Origin: Todiramphus chloris collaris
Taxonomy: Eukaryota > Chordata > Aves > Coraciiformes > Alcedinidae
DNA length: 64,000 bases
Direction: 5' to 3'
NCBI GenBank assembly: GCA_025345505.1
Contig: JANVCC010000018.1
Location: forward strand, 58,115,341 to 58,179,340
The position numbers were made by a program, and so were the translations under genes. Shown one piece after another: positions 13,001-28,000 of this stretch. Positions within the stretch are counted from its first letter, which is position 1; the number at the start of each line of letters is the position of its first letter. The notes under the pieces were generated by a model, which worked only from the letters and a program-made list of their open reading frames with translations, made no database searches and was not told the DNA's origin.

Positions 13001-16000
13001 TTCTTCTTGTGCTCTAAATGTATGTTCTTCAAGTAAAGTTTTATTTAACAGAAATGACAGTTCTTCCTGAAAGGTATGCTTTTAACTTCTAGTTTTTGTG
13101 TTACTTCAATACCCTAAGCCAATCTTTCGTGTGTTTGGGGTTTTTTTTCTCCTAATTGGACAAAAAGGAAATATGCATCTTTGCATACAGTGATGTTCAG
13201 GACTTTAGAAAATCAAAAGATTTTTTTTTTTTTATTTTTAATCTCTTGCTGTGACTTGACAGTATCCTGATTGGATAAATATGTAACTTTTCATCTAGAA
13301 AAGCTACGTGTGGACATTTTTGGTGAATTTTATCACCTCTCTTTAATCAGCTTTCTTCCTTTCCCTAGAAACCTTTTTCACAAATATAAAGTCTGTTTTC
13401 TGAAAAAAAAATACATTAGTATAACCTAAGGGGCAGAAAATGAACTGCTGTAGAAACATTAACAAGTGTCAGCTTCTTTTGTTGTTATTGTAGTTATTGC
13501 CATCAGTATTTGAAATGATTCGTAGAGGACAGTGAGGTAACATCCTTAAACATAATGGGGTTTGTGCCTGTTTGATAAGCAAGCAGGGAGCTCCACCACA
13601 GAAAATGCAAACCCTGTGCATCACAGCGAGGGAAATCGAAGTACTTTATCACATGATCATTCATTTCTGTTCAAATATAGTCTAATAAACCTTCTCAAAT
13701 TCAGAAGTTTAATTTGGAACCTTGCCTACATCATTTGTTACATCAAGAAACAATTACTTAATACTAATTTCATCACGATAATTTAAAACCTGCAGCTTCT
13801 TTATTTTAGTCAATTAAATTTCCCCTTCATCTGTATAGTGAATTTTGTTCAGAAAGGATATTGAGATGAGAAAAAAAAATGGTTCGGTGATCATGTCTTT
13901 AACTTGTGCAAGCATAAAAGTCTATTCATTTGTATCAAAATGGGACACAATCAAATCGGTAATACATGCCGCTATTAAAAGATGCCATCTAAAACAGACC
14001 CTTCCTCTATTTGTTTTAACTACTGATGCTGTATGCTTAAGTTCTTTTGTTAAAATCTCTAGGACTGGGAAAAATGGCACGATATCAGTGCGAGCTCTGG
14101 ATGGTCCTAAAGCCAGCATTGTACCAGCCACATTCAATGGTGTCTCTCCACCTGGATATACCATTCTGGATGTAGATGCTAATGCCATGCTCTTTGTTGG
14201 TGGTTTAACTGAAAAAATAAAGGTAATGTCTTGTCTGGTGCTAGCGTATTAACTGGCTCTTTATGTGGACAGTTCTCATTATTGCTTACAGGACAAAGAG
14301 TAAACTTCAATATGTTGGCTTCATTGTAGGAAGTGCTTTAGTAGCTAGTGGTACACCTGCACTCTTGAAAGTCTATTGCTATTTGCCTAGACGTGTATGT
14401 GCAGAAACCTGAAGCTTCTCTGCCCATGCTGTAAACTTCTAATCAGAAGCCTGGTGGCTGGCTCTCTGGATGCAGCATTTAGCCCAAACAGTTAATTCCT
14501 GATGGGTGTCTGGATGCTTACCTTGGACATACTGCTTCTCCAACAGGCTGTCGTATCACAGTGACAGGAACTCATTTCTGTTTCCATACCTTCCTGGCTT
14601 CCTAACAATGTATATAACAATATATATTCCTTTGTGGTCAGAGTTTGGGTTTTTTGTTGTGTACCCGCAGTACTTGCTCATTTGCAGTCTACTTTCAGTA
14701 TTTCAGCTTTATAAGTCTTCATTTTTGTTCATGTTTCGCTGCCTGTACTACTCTTCTTTTTAACTGCTACCTGCATCAGATCCCTGATCGATTTTCTCTT
14801 CTTTTTGCCTGTTCATTTTTCTGGTGACTGCTTCTACATTATTTAACTTAATGGGAATGAATAGAAGATTTATGCCAAATAGAACAGATGGAAATCTTTC
14901 AGAAAAAAAATGTTCTCCAATAAGTACTAATTAGCATATATTTTCCTGTGGTATTCATTGCAAAACAATTTAAATGAACTATTTTGTTCCTGATCAATAT
15001 TTTTTTCTAATATTAACATTACTGAAAAAAAATCCTCATTCAGCATTACCAAAAAAAAAAAAAAAAAAAAAAGCTAAAATTTAAGCTTTCCGAAACAGTG
15101 AACTCAAAGAAATTTTTTTTGTTACACTAACATTTGTCTAGGTCCTCAAGAGCTGAAATAGAACAATATTTCATGGTCCATCTTTCTACTTTTTAGAAAG
15201 TTCAACTTTCTAGATGATTCTGGATTGGGAATATTTGAGTAGACATATTCCTTTCTTACAGAGAACTGTGGGAGTGTACATTTCAAGAGAGACAAAGAGA
15301 AAATCAGAGGATATGAGAGGAATAGAGAATGTAAATTCCACTTACTTGAGATCAGTGTCTTAAAGTCTAGCTTTAGCTTAAAGGATAACCATGTGTTTTG
15401 GAGCCCAGTCAGGTAACTTCATTTTAAAACTTGATAATGGCTAGTGCACACACACAAATAAGTAACTCTGAGCAGACGTGTACAACTGCCAGCTAACCAT
15501 GATATATCTGATTCTGACAACCATTCACAGGAACAGGAGAAAACTTTGTGGGTATTAGGAAATTCTAAGTCAGTCCATATTAGTGGAACTCAGATTCACA
15601 AAAAAATCCTGGACATTTTCAAGTTCTAAAGATGCAGATGCAATGCATCTTGACATTTCTTGTTGAACTTCAAGGGTATAAATAACTGCCACGCATTTTG
15701 TTTGTGTAATTTGATTTCATGTGGAAAATGGGAAAGGATTCTCCAAGAATTTCTTAGAGAGTTGCATGTTAGAAAAAACAGCCTCTCTGTCACCTTTTTC
15801 TATGTTCTCCTTATAGCCAGGAATTCTGATTTGTTCTCTCCTGTCCAGCTTTCTATCTAGAGGCAACTAAAGATGTTTGCTTTCTTCTGCTGGCCCTAAA
15901 TAAGAATACTCAAAACGCATTTCTAAAATTAATGAATCAACAGTTGCTAGAAGTGGCTCTGTACTGCAGCAATTAGTGATCCTTTCAAAAGCAGAATAGC

Positions 16001-19000
16001 CTCACTGGCTTTCTGTACACTGTTCCTTCGATCTGTGTTTTCAAAAGGAATGTAAATAAAACGAGGAGACGTGCCTTACCTCCCACACCTAATTTACTTC
16101 TCAGCTTTCTTTCATTCTTGGATTTTTGCTGTGTTGGATAAATTCTAATTTCTACTTTTGTTTTCACCAGTAACTAATTTAAATGCATTGCCATTATGTC
16201 TTTTTTTTTGCCTTGCCATAATAACTCAGTGGAATAAACACTCCACTCAGCTGAATCAGCTTTATTCGGTGCTTGCAGTGCTGTGTAGCTACAATGACCA
16301 AAGGCCCCAAAACACCAGTCCATAGGGACTGCAGGGTGCCTATGTTTCTGCCCACCTCACTGAAATGCTTAACTGTCAGAGTCTGACTGCAGGCTTGGGA
16401 AGACTGGCTTAGGTAATAATCATAAGTGCCAGAGTTATGACTGAATGAATAATTTCATCATTCCACACCTAGAAAAGCACTTTAGAATCTGGTTTATGAA
16501 ATACTTACATTTCATTTACTCATTTGAGACCCTAGAAAATGCGTGGTCAGGTGTTTTTTTGCTTCTTGTATTTGGATGATTCCCCAAAGGAGTCACGAAA
16601 CTTCAACCCCAAATGCCAGCCTAAACCCTAACCTTGTTTTGATTTTATTTTAGATTTCACTTTTGAATTATCAGAAGTGGAGCAAGTACTGAAACATAGT
16701 AAATACCATTTACACTTGCACAGCTCTAGAACATCAAACCTCCCAAAACAGAGCTTTTACCTGAATTACACTTAAAAAGAAATTCTTGTGTTTACATTAA
16801 GAACCAGAGAATCAAAGGTAATACAGAAATTCAGCAACAGCTGTTCTGTGCCACAGCATAGTCTTGCACCTAGTCCTAATTTCCACAGCAAAGCTGTCAC
16901 ATGAGACTAATAAAAATGTATGTTTTGGTTGATGCCACCTGTAGGTTTAAGCGTTATTAGTATTTTATTGTTAAACAAAGAGCTCTTAGTGGTACAGTTT
17001 GATGGTAGAAGAAGTGAGGCAAAGATGTAAGGAGAGATCATATCTACTACTTGAGTAACCTACCACTCAAGTAAAAGATGTCACCACTCCTAACAAAGGT
17101 CATGTCACTTAAATTGCACTGTCAGAGGAAAAAGTAGTTTGAACTTCAAAATATTTAATATTATATCTGCTGCTTTTACTTCATGTTTGTTAGTAGTAGT
17201 ATTTATTTGGGGTATTTATGCAATATTTAATTATTAACAGTATTTGCATACTGTTTAGTCAAGAAGAATTACTTAACAATGAGAATCTCTAGAGGCAAAA
17301 GGGTTCAAGGGTTTTTGATGTTGCAGGGTAAACAAAAGGATCTGGAACACAGTAATGTTTAAATCTGAACCCTTTCCTGAATGTTTTTCTTTTTTTCTTA
17401 CTTATATACAGTGAAGCAGAGGTGAGCACAATTCAGTACATAAGACAGTTGTAGAATCAGGTATGAGGTGCAATGCTTAACCAAAAGAGTAATTATGGAT
17501 GCTGCAAAAGTGTGATGCCAGAACAAATGTTTTCAATCTAAATAATAGTTCTCCAGATATTTTCTGGAGAATTCTCTATTTTTTTCATCTTAGTCAGGAA
17601 AATCTTCCTTTAATCTTTTTCTTATATTTTCTCCAGGTAAATAAAAAAAAGGGCAGAGGTAGAAAGGCAGTGTATTGTAAGCTTGGTATGGCTGGTATAT
17701 GTTGCAGTTCAAGGTTTAAATGCTATCAGATTTGCTCTGTTCAGACACAGTCTGGAATTAAAAGGCAAATGATGACTTCACTCTTTTTGGGTTTTTTGTC
17801 ATCATATGGTACCGTTGTCAGGCTCACAAAACAAAGACCTTAACTGAGATACTTTTCTAAAACAATGAAGCTCTTCAGACACTTACCAAGATCACTGATA
17901 TTTTTTAAATCTTTGCCTCAGAAATATTTTTCATGTTGCTGGGTTTTGGTGTGTCTTAGATTTGTCCTGGGGTTTTGTCCACATCCCTTTTTGCATGCAT
18001 CTTTGCTGTGTATTTGAAAAGAAGGCTCATTTTCAGTTCTTAAAAATATCTTTCACCTGACTTGAGTAGGAAAGTATGATACTTATCATGAATTTCTCAG
18101 AAGTGACATTAAGTTCATATTTGTTGCTAATCAAAACCTTCCAAATTACCCTGGGAAGTATCACTGGCACATTAAGTCCTTTGAGTCATACTTTTCCTTG
18201 AATATTTTCGAGTTGCACTTCTCCGTATTCTCTTGCAAGATCTTAATATTTGTAATTGCTGTATGGAAAACAGCAGGTGCTTGTCTATCTGAAATAGCTA
18301 AGTATATAGATTTTCAATCAGCTCATATTGATGAAGTGAAATTTAAATGAAAGTAGGTATTTTTAGAAGGATAATTTTGATCTGAGTACTCTGTGTACTG
18401 TCAAATATTACTATCTTGATCATGGTACCATGTTATGATCTAATGAGCATTACCCCAGATGCATGACCCTAGCCTTATGAGTTTTGATGCGGTATGAGTT
18501 TTAATTGCTTTGCCATCTGCACTTTTTTTTTCATGCAAAGTTCAGCATGAACTGTACAGGAGTATCCAGTTGAGTTCACAGTTGTGCTTTTAGCTTGGAC
18601 AATCTGCTCAGCTTCCAGGGTTTTGAGCATTAAGTACAGGAGAAACACTTATTGTACTGTGGGCAAAATTCCTCATAGTCCTTTCTAAGAAGTCTAAAAC
18701 AAAAGCCCACTCTGAGCTTGAACAAGTGGGAGCGGGCAGCTCTCTGAACAGCCAGAAAAGTTGACAGTGACGTGGAAGCCAGGGCAGCTCCTTGTTCTCC
18801 AGGAATAATTCTGCCTGGGCCTTCCCTAGAGTCTCAAATACAAATGGGCTTTTTTGTCCTAACAGATACAATGTTTACCTCACATTTTTGCTTGTCAGTT
18901 GTTCTATAGGAGAGCTCCTCAGATTAAATATTAATTGATATTTAAAAGAATAAGCTTCTTCTTGTGTTTGTGATTTTCATACCAGTTATGCTTTCAGGCA

Positions 19001-22000
19001 CAGTAGATCAAATTGAATTCTAATAAGGTTTGTGTTTTCTGTTGCAGAAGTCAGATGCTGTAAGAGTCACCACCTTCACGGGCTGCATGGGTGAAACGTT
19101 TCTAGACAGCAAGCCCATAGGACTATGGAATTTCAGGGATATCGAAGGTGACTGCAAAGGATGTGCTGTCAGGTAGGTAAAGCACTGACTATTTCTTCAT
19201 GCTCCGTCAGGAGCCTGTCTGCAATGACGCTGCATTCTGTGGTGAACAGCAGGAATTTCCACAGCAGTTCCGGTGGACAGCTGTGGTCTGTATGCAACAC
19301 TGAGAGTTGTAGGAAATACAAAGTTAGGTTGAAATTACTCCGAGAGGTGAAGCACCCAATCTGGGTCGTAAATGGGGTCAGTGACTTAACGGAATTAAGA
19401 CATTGTAACAGTGCTGTGATGGAAAGACTACTGGTAATCAGTAACCAGGATTACTCAAAACACGAGAGTGGTTGAGATCCATGGTGGGACTGAGTCTGTC
19501 TCATAGACACCTATGGTATGGGTGCCTGCACCCCTTACACTGCGTGGGGCAGAGTCAGCTGCCTCAGGGTGGCTTTCACAGCCACCACTGTAGTTAGCTG
19601 AGATCCCCACAAGAGAAAGGTGTTTCCATTCTTGAAAGAGAATGGGAAATTCTGCCTCTGTCAGTGACCTGTCTTTCCACATAGGGTAAATGTCAGGGCC
19701 AGGATTCACATATGTACACTCAGAATTCTCTACAGCAATTTTAAAACAACACAAGTTACTTACTTGCCAGGTGTGTCCTTGTTCTTAGATAGCTGTGGTC
19801 TTCATTCCTTTTCCCCACCAAACTAATCTCAAACATGTCTTGGCTTCAAAAGCTGAGGGCCGTTATACAGAGGCACCACCTGATACAACAGCACAGTCCT
19901 GGGAATAATCATGTAAAGAAGGGACTCTGGGTCTCTCACATCCTTGTCTATGGCTTTCACAGTGACTCACTGCAGGAAAACAGCACTGTTCTCTTAGATG
20001 CTCCTGATTTTTAGTGAATTTGACAGTACTAGTATATGGTATAGAGCTCACGCTGCATTAGGTAAAATAATTGTAGACCCAGACAGGGAAGAGTAGGCAA
20101 GTTTCCAAACTAGCAGCCTAGTCTGACATCCTGCTAAGGCTTTGAAAGTGACAGAAATTCCAGTCGTGAACCAAAACAATTTTGAAAATAGCAGAGTATT
20201 TCCTTGGCTGTAGGCCCTTGACACAGAGGCACCCAAACAAACAGCAGCTGCTATCCAAACTGGGGGTTTATTGCAACCAAAGTTGCCCAGCGCTCCTGAC
20301 CAAACACAGGTTTCGGATGTCTGTTGGGCATTAACTACTGCACAACTAATTCCTAAATGGGTATACAGTCACTCATCAAGGGGAAACCTCCCACACCAGA
20401 GTGCCCGAGATACCACTCACCCAAAGGGGGGGCGGGGCTCACTCAGTCCACTGAGACTCAATCCATGGAAGTATCTTTGGATAACATGTCCAAGGGGAGG
20501 GTCCGACTGCCAGGGCCTGCTGCTCTGTGAAGAACCAAATCCTCTGGCTCTTAGGCAGGACCTCAGTTATACCCTAGTGAAGGGGGCACTGTGGTCATTA
20601 TGACTGGCTGAGGAGACAAGCAGACAAAACACAGTCAAGCACAGCCCACAAGCCTGTTTACTAAGGGGTCTAGACCCTGAGGCACCAGTTAAGCACCATG
20701 AGAAGGCATCAAACTGCTCTGGCTGATGCATCAAACTGCTCCAGCACACCATGTTTTCTTTGTCTGCTTTGTCTGTTGTGGGAGGCTGCACCTGCCATAG
20801 CTCTTGACACTAGGTGGAAATTTAAGAAGCATACCAATTATATATGCATTTCAGCTCCAAGCAAGTCCTAATGGAAATGTCTAAACCTTTATGTGCATCT
20901 CTACCTAAATTTAATTTTCTCATTCCTTAGTGATAGCATAGATCTGCTTGTTTGGAGTGAGAGTGGATGAGAGGGAGATTAAAAAAAAAAAAAATTTAAA
21001 AAAGGGATTACTAGATTTGAGAGTTATAGAAAACTGTATTAAAAGCTCCCTTTTACCTTAAGCCATTGTTCCAGTAGAAGAAAAGAGTCCTGTTCTCCTG
21101 CAAAACCTGATTGCAAAACCTTAACTATTAAATTTAGCTATGGAAGATGAGAGGACTACATTCAAGATCATTGTATGTGTGCCAAAAAAACCTGGGAAGC
21201 ATGTTCCTGGACAATATTTGACATGTAGGTCCTGTGTTCAAATTCACTTATTCAGTCTGTGATTACAGCAAAAGGTCTTTCAGCTACCTGACCTATGTGA
21301 CAGAAATGGACAAAGAGTCTATCACAAAAATTGTACCAAACAAACTCAAGGCCTAATCTTTTCTGTTTCATAATGACCAGAATGTAAAAAACTGTGGAGG
21401 GACTCATATGGCCGCTCTTGTAATGTATATGTCATCTTGTGAGTAAACAGAGAATCGCAGTTCCCAGGGTTTTCAATCTGGGCCCCTCCTGAAGTTGTAA
21501 AATCACTAACAGTAATAAAGCTAAGATTTATTACAAGTTGAAAGAGTACATAGCGCCATTTCACACTGAGGATTGCAAAATGAGTCATTACAGACCATGA
21601 GATACACGTGACATACTCCTCTTCCATCTTCTCCCAGATGTACTTTTGTGTTGGGCAGCTGCTGAGCTGACCTTACAGCTTCACTTGTTAGAATAGAGGT
21701 TTGTTATGATACCAAACCAAGTTCAGTAAGACTCCTGAAAGGTGTCCCTGACACCCTTAGCCCCCTACTTCTTTTTGTTTTAACCTCACACCGCAAAGGA
21801 AAATTGTTGGAATTGTCCCTTTTCAGCCCACAGGTGGCAGACAGTGAAGGGACGGTGCAGTTTGATGGTGACAGCTACGCCATGGTGAGCCGCCCCATCC
21901 GCTGGAACCCCAATATTTCCACAGTCATGTTCAAATTCAGGACCTTCGCATCAAACGCCCTGCTGATGTATCTTGCTACTGATGACTTGGTAAGAATAAC

Positions 22001-25000
22001 CAGCTAAGCTCCCCACTCTTCACAGGTTTCATGCCATCTTTGCAGTAGCTTAGTTCATCATATCATGAAAACAAATAGTAATTTACTGTAGCACTGTCCT
22101 GGTATGATGTTACCTGGTGTGACATTTCACTGCTTTCCAAGTAAAGACAATGTTATAGTGTGGAAGTTGACAACCTATTGTGTACTGACTGGGGAGCATT
22201 GTGTTAGACTGAGAGGAATTCCAGCTTTTCTGAAATTATTAATTAATCTTCATCTATCCCAAATGGTTGCCTGTGCAAACATTGTCAGTTATAGTCGCAG
22301 ATTCGTAGTTTAAAATATAGTGTGAGAACAGGGATGCTTATAAAGTTTGTGTTTAATGTGAGTTGCCTTGAAGGGGAACTGAATGGTGCAACAAACAGGA
22401 TGTGATGGTGATGACTTTTTTACAAGGTCTACAGATGGTGCCTTTTACATCTAAAAGAGAGAATAGAAACATTAGTTATAAAGCTGTTCAAGGTTTTTAT
22501 TCGCACACACTACCAAATGTGCATGGATAACAGGGAGAACTTTTTTATAAAGACATCTGGCCAGATCCTCACTTGATACAGGAATAACTCAGCTTCAGCA
22601 TCTCTGATCCAGATGGATCAAAAATTCATGTCTGACTGGGAAAAGAATCCTGTACCTAGATTTTTCATATGGGCCAGAAATGATGTACATCAGTTCTCAC
22701 TGGTGTCTTGAAGAATTACTGAGTGCTCACAATTTTACCAAAACTCTGTAAATCATTCTTACTTCAGATTCCTGTATTTTGGGAAAAATGATCAGAATTG
22801 CTGGAATCATCAAGGAGGAGGGTGATCCTCCTGACTGACTGTAGTAAAAGATAACATTTTATTATGGTAATGAAGTACTTACCTACTTTTTCCAATTAAC
22901 TTTCATAATTGATTATTGAAAGTATAATTAATGTAATTATTTTAGATGATTGTGTATAATTATTTTGTATAATTATGTAGTTTTCTGGAAAAAAATTATT
23001 TACCTGAACTTTTGAAAAACACTGGGAGCTGGAAGGCAGCTGGTCCCTGATACAATTTCTCTCCAAAGATAGTGTCCCACTGTGTAAAAACTTTGAGGAT
23101 GCACTTTCTGGTGATGCATGGATAGATATACATAAGCATCTAGACTACTGAGTTTGTTAAAGTTTACTCTTTTCTTATGAACATAAGTTTGTATTCATAT
23201 ACAGAACATTATTATCACCGTTTTGCATAAGTATTCATGACATGGTAAAGTAATTTCATTCTCCCTAGGTCTGAGTACAGGCAGAACTGGCCATAAGCAA
23301 AATCACAATTAAAATTTCTCTAGTACATTCATGTTCTTGGTCATAGTTCCACTATTACTTACTGCCTTTCATGCTCTCCTGCTCCTATTTGTTTTGCTCT
23401 TTGTATCCTGACAGCTCTTTTTCTGTAGATACTGTACTATATACCATTGCTTCCATCAGCCATCTCCAGTTACCACTTAGAGATTGGTGTCAGTGGTTGA
23501 TGAGAATAACAGTTCATAGCTCTTTGTGGCTCCATTGGTACAGATTGCTTCCTGGAAACCCTTTTAAAACAAACGTGTTTTACCATCTTTACTATTCTTG
23601 TTTTCTACCTTGAAAGATTAAGTCTACCTGAGGAGTGTGGTAAAAGCACCAACTGTGGTACAGACATATACTCAAAGCTGACTATTAGTTTCAGGTAATT
23701 ATAATGTGTATTTCTGTCTTCAGCCTAAGAAAATGAAAGTACAGACATCCCATCAAAACTCCAGCTAAGCTATTATCAAAATTCCAGCAAAGTTAGCAAT
23801 CCAAAGGAGAAGAAAAGGGGAAAAAAGAACTTGTTGGCATCAGACTTTTGTACATTACTGTAAAAAGCAGGAAATGCCTCAGTAGTTTTTTTTTTAAAAG
23901 CTTGAAAAGAGTTGTCTATTGTCACCCAGGAAAAGAAAGTGTTTCTTTATTGTCATATGGCTCTTACCAAAATGAGTAAGAATCATAATTTGTGTATCTA
24001 TTCCTTTTCATTAACAGAAAGATTTCATGAGTGTCGAACTCAGTGATGGGCGTATAAAAGTCAGCTATGACCTGGGTTCGGGTACAGCTTCTGTTATCAG
24101 CAGCCAAACTCATAATGATGGCAAATGGAAATCTTTCACCCTGTCAAGAATACAAAAGCAAGGTGAGTTCCTGTGGTATTAACACCATGACTTTCCCAGG
24201 TACGTGTGCAGTGCAATTAAACTTGTAATCCTGGAGAAGTTGTTGTGCAAAACTGCTGGAATCATAAAGTTCTAGTGATTTAGCAACTTCTTTTGCTTAG
24301 ATTACAGGTGTATTGAGTTGCATGTGAGTGACTGCACAGTCAAATGGGCCTTTTATGAACAGGTAGATTAATTTAGAATTACATTCTAAAATGTGTCTTG
24401 AGTGGGGAAAAAAAGAAGCTTTTTCATCAGTTCCTTAATGTTGTTCAAAGTCATAAAAAAACCTGGGTGATTTTTGTTAGGACAACAATAGCTTTCATGT
24501 TGTACCATCCTCTCATGCTCAGCATATCCCAAAGCACTTAAAAAAAGCAGTGACTTCGGTACTGATAGATTGTCTGCGGTCAGTAGGCAAACTCAAAAAC
24601 TATTTTATATTCTCTAATGATATGGAGTGTGCCATGATCTTAATCTGCATGGAAGCAACTGGGAGCATCTTCAGAAGAGCTACTAATTCTTTTGCCTGTT
24701 GCTGATGCAAAATGTGAAGTGGTGGCATTTAGTAAGATAGCAAAGAATGCTGGCTATCATGCTGGCAAAGCCCTTTTTGTCTGTTTGCTTTTAATCTAGT
24801 TATAGGACCGGTAGAATCTTACTTGAGCCAAATTAATTTTATTTATTCCATACATGACATTCTCTGTACCTATGTATCCCAAAGTCTTACTACATTCTTA
24901 ATCTTCAGGGTCACCATGAGCCCCTGAACATGCTCTTCCTCCTCTGCCCCCCCTGCAGTGACAACTCCCTACCTGACCTTTCCATCTCAAACACAGACCT

Positions 25001-28000
25001 GCCCTCTTGTCCTTTGGTTGAAGTAGGCTTGGGAGCTGGGACACTAGCCAAAATAATTCACAGCTCTCACTTGCAGATTTGCTGCACCTTTAAAGCGGGA
25101 CTGCCTTGTTGCTAGACAGTTATCTTAGTTCATACTTAATTCAGGATATATTAATATAAAACACAATGTCACATAATTGTAATTTATTAATGCCATTCAA
25201 CCACATCATATGTTTATAAAGGAGATACAGGTATAGAAATAAAAGGAAAATTCATCTGTTTACAGTAAGTTGCAGCAGGAAAGTCTATTCCCCATTCAAT
25301 TCTCTTTCACTCCTGAAAATGTTAGTTTGGTTTCAGGTTTTACACATTCCTTTCCTCTTTTAAGGCATCTACTTAGCTGCTCTTACAAGAAACTCACCTG
25401 TGGGGAGAGCTTCTATCAGAGAAGGCACTTCCTCCCATCCTCCCATTACTCCTTCCTCTCCTTGGATTATACATTACCTCTTCTTGCCAGTCCTCCCTTT
25501 GAAATCTCCTAAGACATCAACAGATCTTTCATTTCCAGACTCACTCTAGTCTGGCTTTAACCAGAAATCCGGATGTTCACTGTTTTATTTAAAATAAATG
25601 TTCATTTTATTTTTAGGTATGTAGACAGGGGGAGCAGGGTGAAGTGTAGATTATAAGAAATCTCTTGCATTTAACTATCCGGAAGAAAAACAAAACATCC
25701 AAACAAAACCAAAAGCAAAACAATCAAATCAAAACAAAACAAACAAAACAAAAATTAAAACAAAGTAAAACAAACAAACAAACAAACAGAAACAAACAAA
25801 AGCAAACAAACAAGGAAAGAACCTTTTCGTTGCATTCCTATGGTTGTATATCTCTTTCTTCCTCAAGGGCTGCTTAGTATTTTTCACTGTGTTTTGTCTC
25901 TCTCATTGAACTTTATATTCTGTACATTTAAAATATACATGGAACAAGCATTTAAATAGGATGGTTGTATGTAGTGCGTCACTGACTCCAGATTGAAATT
26001 AGACATGACAGCAACTGAGTGCTTTGGGTTTGAAAATGGTTTAGAGTGACTGATCACCAGTCTCTAAAGCACATAATGACAATGCTTAACAAACTTCTAC
26101 ACTAAAAAAATCCTGCTCAAGTGACAACCTTTGGACTGACATCACAAATTAAATGTAAAATGGTCTTGACTTTATCCTGAAGTGTTAGCTCCAAATTGCA
26201 TTGACACAGAGAACATACCAAATTGAAATAGATTTAAAGAATATATAAAAATAAAGCATACAGAATTGCTATAGCTTTTCAGGTTGTTATGGAAACAGGG
26301 GAAAGTGCAGATCTCCTCCCCTGCCCATAATTGACAATTTGGAAATCAAACGTCTTAATTACAAAATACAACCCTCCTTGGCTCTCCCCTCACCTGCTAG
26401 CCTTCCAAATATTTCTCTCTTAGTTTCCTACATTAAGACATCATTGTTTGTGTCATATTTTAAAACTAATCTCCAATGTCTTCCAGCCAACATATCAATT
26501 GTAGACATAGACACCAATGAAGAAGAGACCATGGCAACGGCTTCTACAGGCAGCCACTTTGGGCTCAACTTAAAAGGGCATGAGAAAATATATTTTGGCG
26601 GATTGCCAACCCTGAGAAATCTAAGGTAATGTGGCTCAAATCCATTTCTTTCCCTTTGGTAAGAGGTTGTAAATGCAGAGTAATCTTATTCTCTGTATTT
26701 ATTTCTCAAGTTCACTTGCAGTAAGTGAATGGCGAGTTCCCTATTTGCTACAGCAGACCAATGCTTTATTTCCACATGTTGTGTATTTCAATGTATTTCA
26801 CACTGATTACGTTACACAAATACGATGGAAATAGCATTAATGGTGCAGTACATCTTTCTGATGCTGTGCAAGAACCATGATGTAGCTGACTTTTAAAGTA
26901 TATTTTTTTTATTGGATGAATAGAATTTGTGACTTCAAAATTACAGAAACGTCTCCATACCTCCACAAAATTAAGTGCAAGTGTTTAGCTTGTGCATGAG
27001 TAGAAAAAATTGAACTACAAACTACTCCTCATGGGATTACTGTTAAACATGTATGCATGTTTTTGCATAATCAGGGTCAGTGTACTTTCACTATGTATAA
27101 AAATTCTGTGTTTAGATGTTATTTAAAATTATTTGTAGTCCTATGTTCCTGGACTCATTAGGTTAAACTCCTCCCGTATTCAAGACTTAAAGTAAAGGAT
27201 GCAATAGTCTTGACATATTTAATGTAAGTAGAATGAAATACGGCAACCTTTTCCCTTCAGAAGCCTGATCCTGAATTTCTTATGCAAATAAAATTCCCAG
27301 TTATTTATTTTTAAAATACTGCATAATATCATTGATAAACTTTAACTTAAGCTTTAATGAACTAAAGAAATGCGATAACAGGTACTCGAATTTAGTGACT
27401 GCACTACAGGGTTTTAAATAGACCAAAAAAAAGTTACTTAAGGTTTAAATGAATATTCAGCAATGACAAGATGCAATGCAAATGAATTTTGCCATGGCAG
27501 GAACAGAGAATTCTGTGCTACAATGAACAGATGAGCAACACAGAAACAAGCCCATTAATCTATGTCAGCTTTAGCTACATGGCATAATGACAGCCTTGAA
27601 GTGGTCTTGTGCACGAGGAACTGTTGTGATTACTGCACAGGCTGTTCTGCAACTAAAAGAATGGGCATTATTTGTTAATTTATTAGGTTAATACCTGACC
27701 TCTGATGTCAAATCACCCAGCAGGAAAAAGATCTAAGATCTATTTTACTCATGAAATATAGCACTATATTATGTAATTGTGAAATCACACCAGTGCATAA
27801 CAAAATGTCTAAAGCAATTATCTTCCAGCAAATCTTCTGTGGTTGCTTAGAAAATCAGTGTACCACAGCTACTTGGACCTCTGGTAACCATTTTGCCTTC
27901 AGCTACGATTCATCATTCACTGGGGCAAGATGAATGTTATGGTAAATTAGAATCAAAAATAGTGAGAAGAGGATTAGGCCAAAGCTGAGCTACTGCAAAC

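Noticed and set aside
13845-14252. 135-codon open frame, the longest in the window
   Set aside because: Its second half is the LAMA2 exon at 14063-14222; the first half is intron that happens to be open in the same frame.
16200-16330. Patch with AATAAA-like strings on both strands
   Set aside because: No LTR layout, ends or family match could be seen.
20271-20791. Open frames of 110 (+) and 74 (-) codons in the LTR-like block
   Set aside because: Both strands are open and neither reads as a known protein; LTRs do not normally code.
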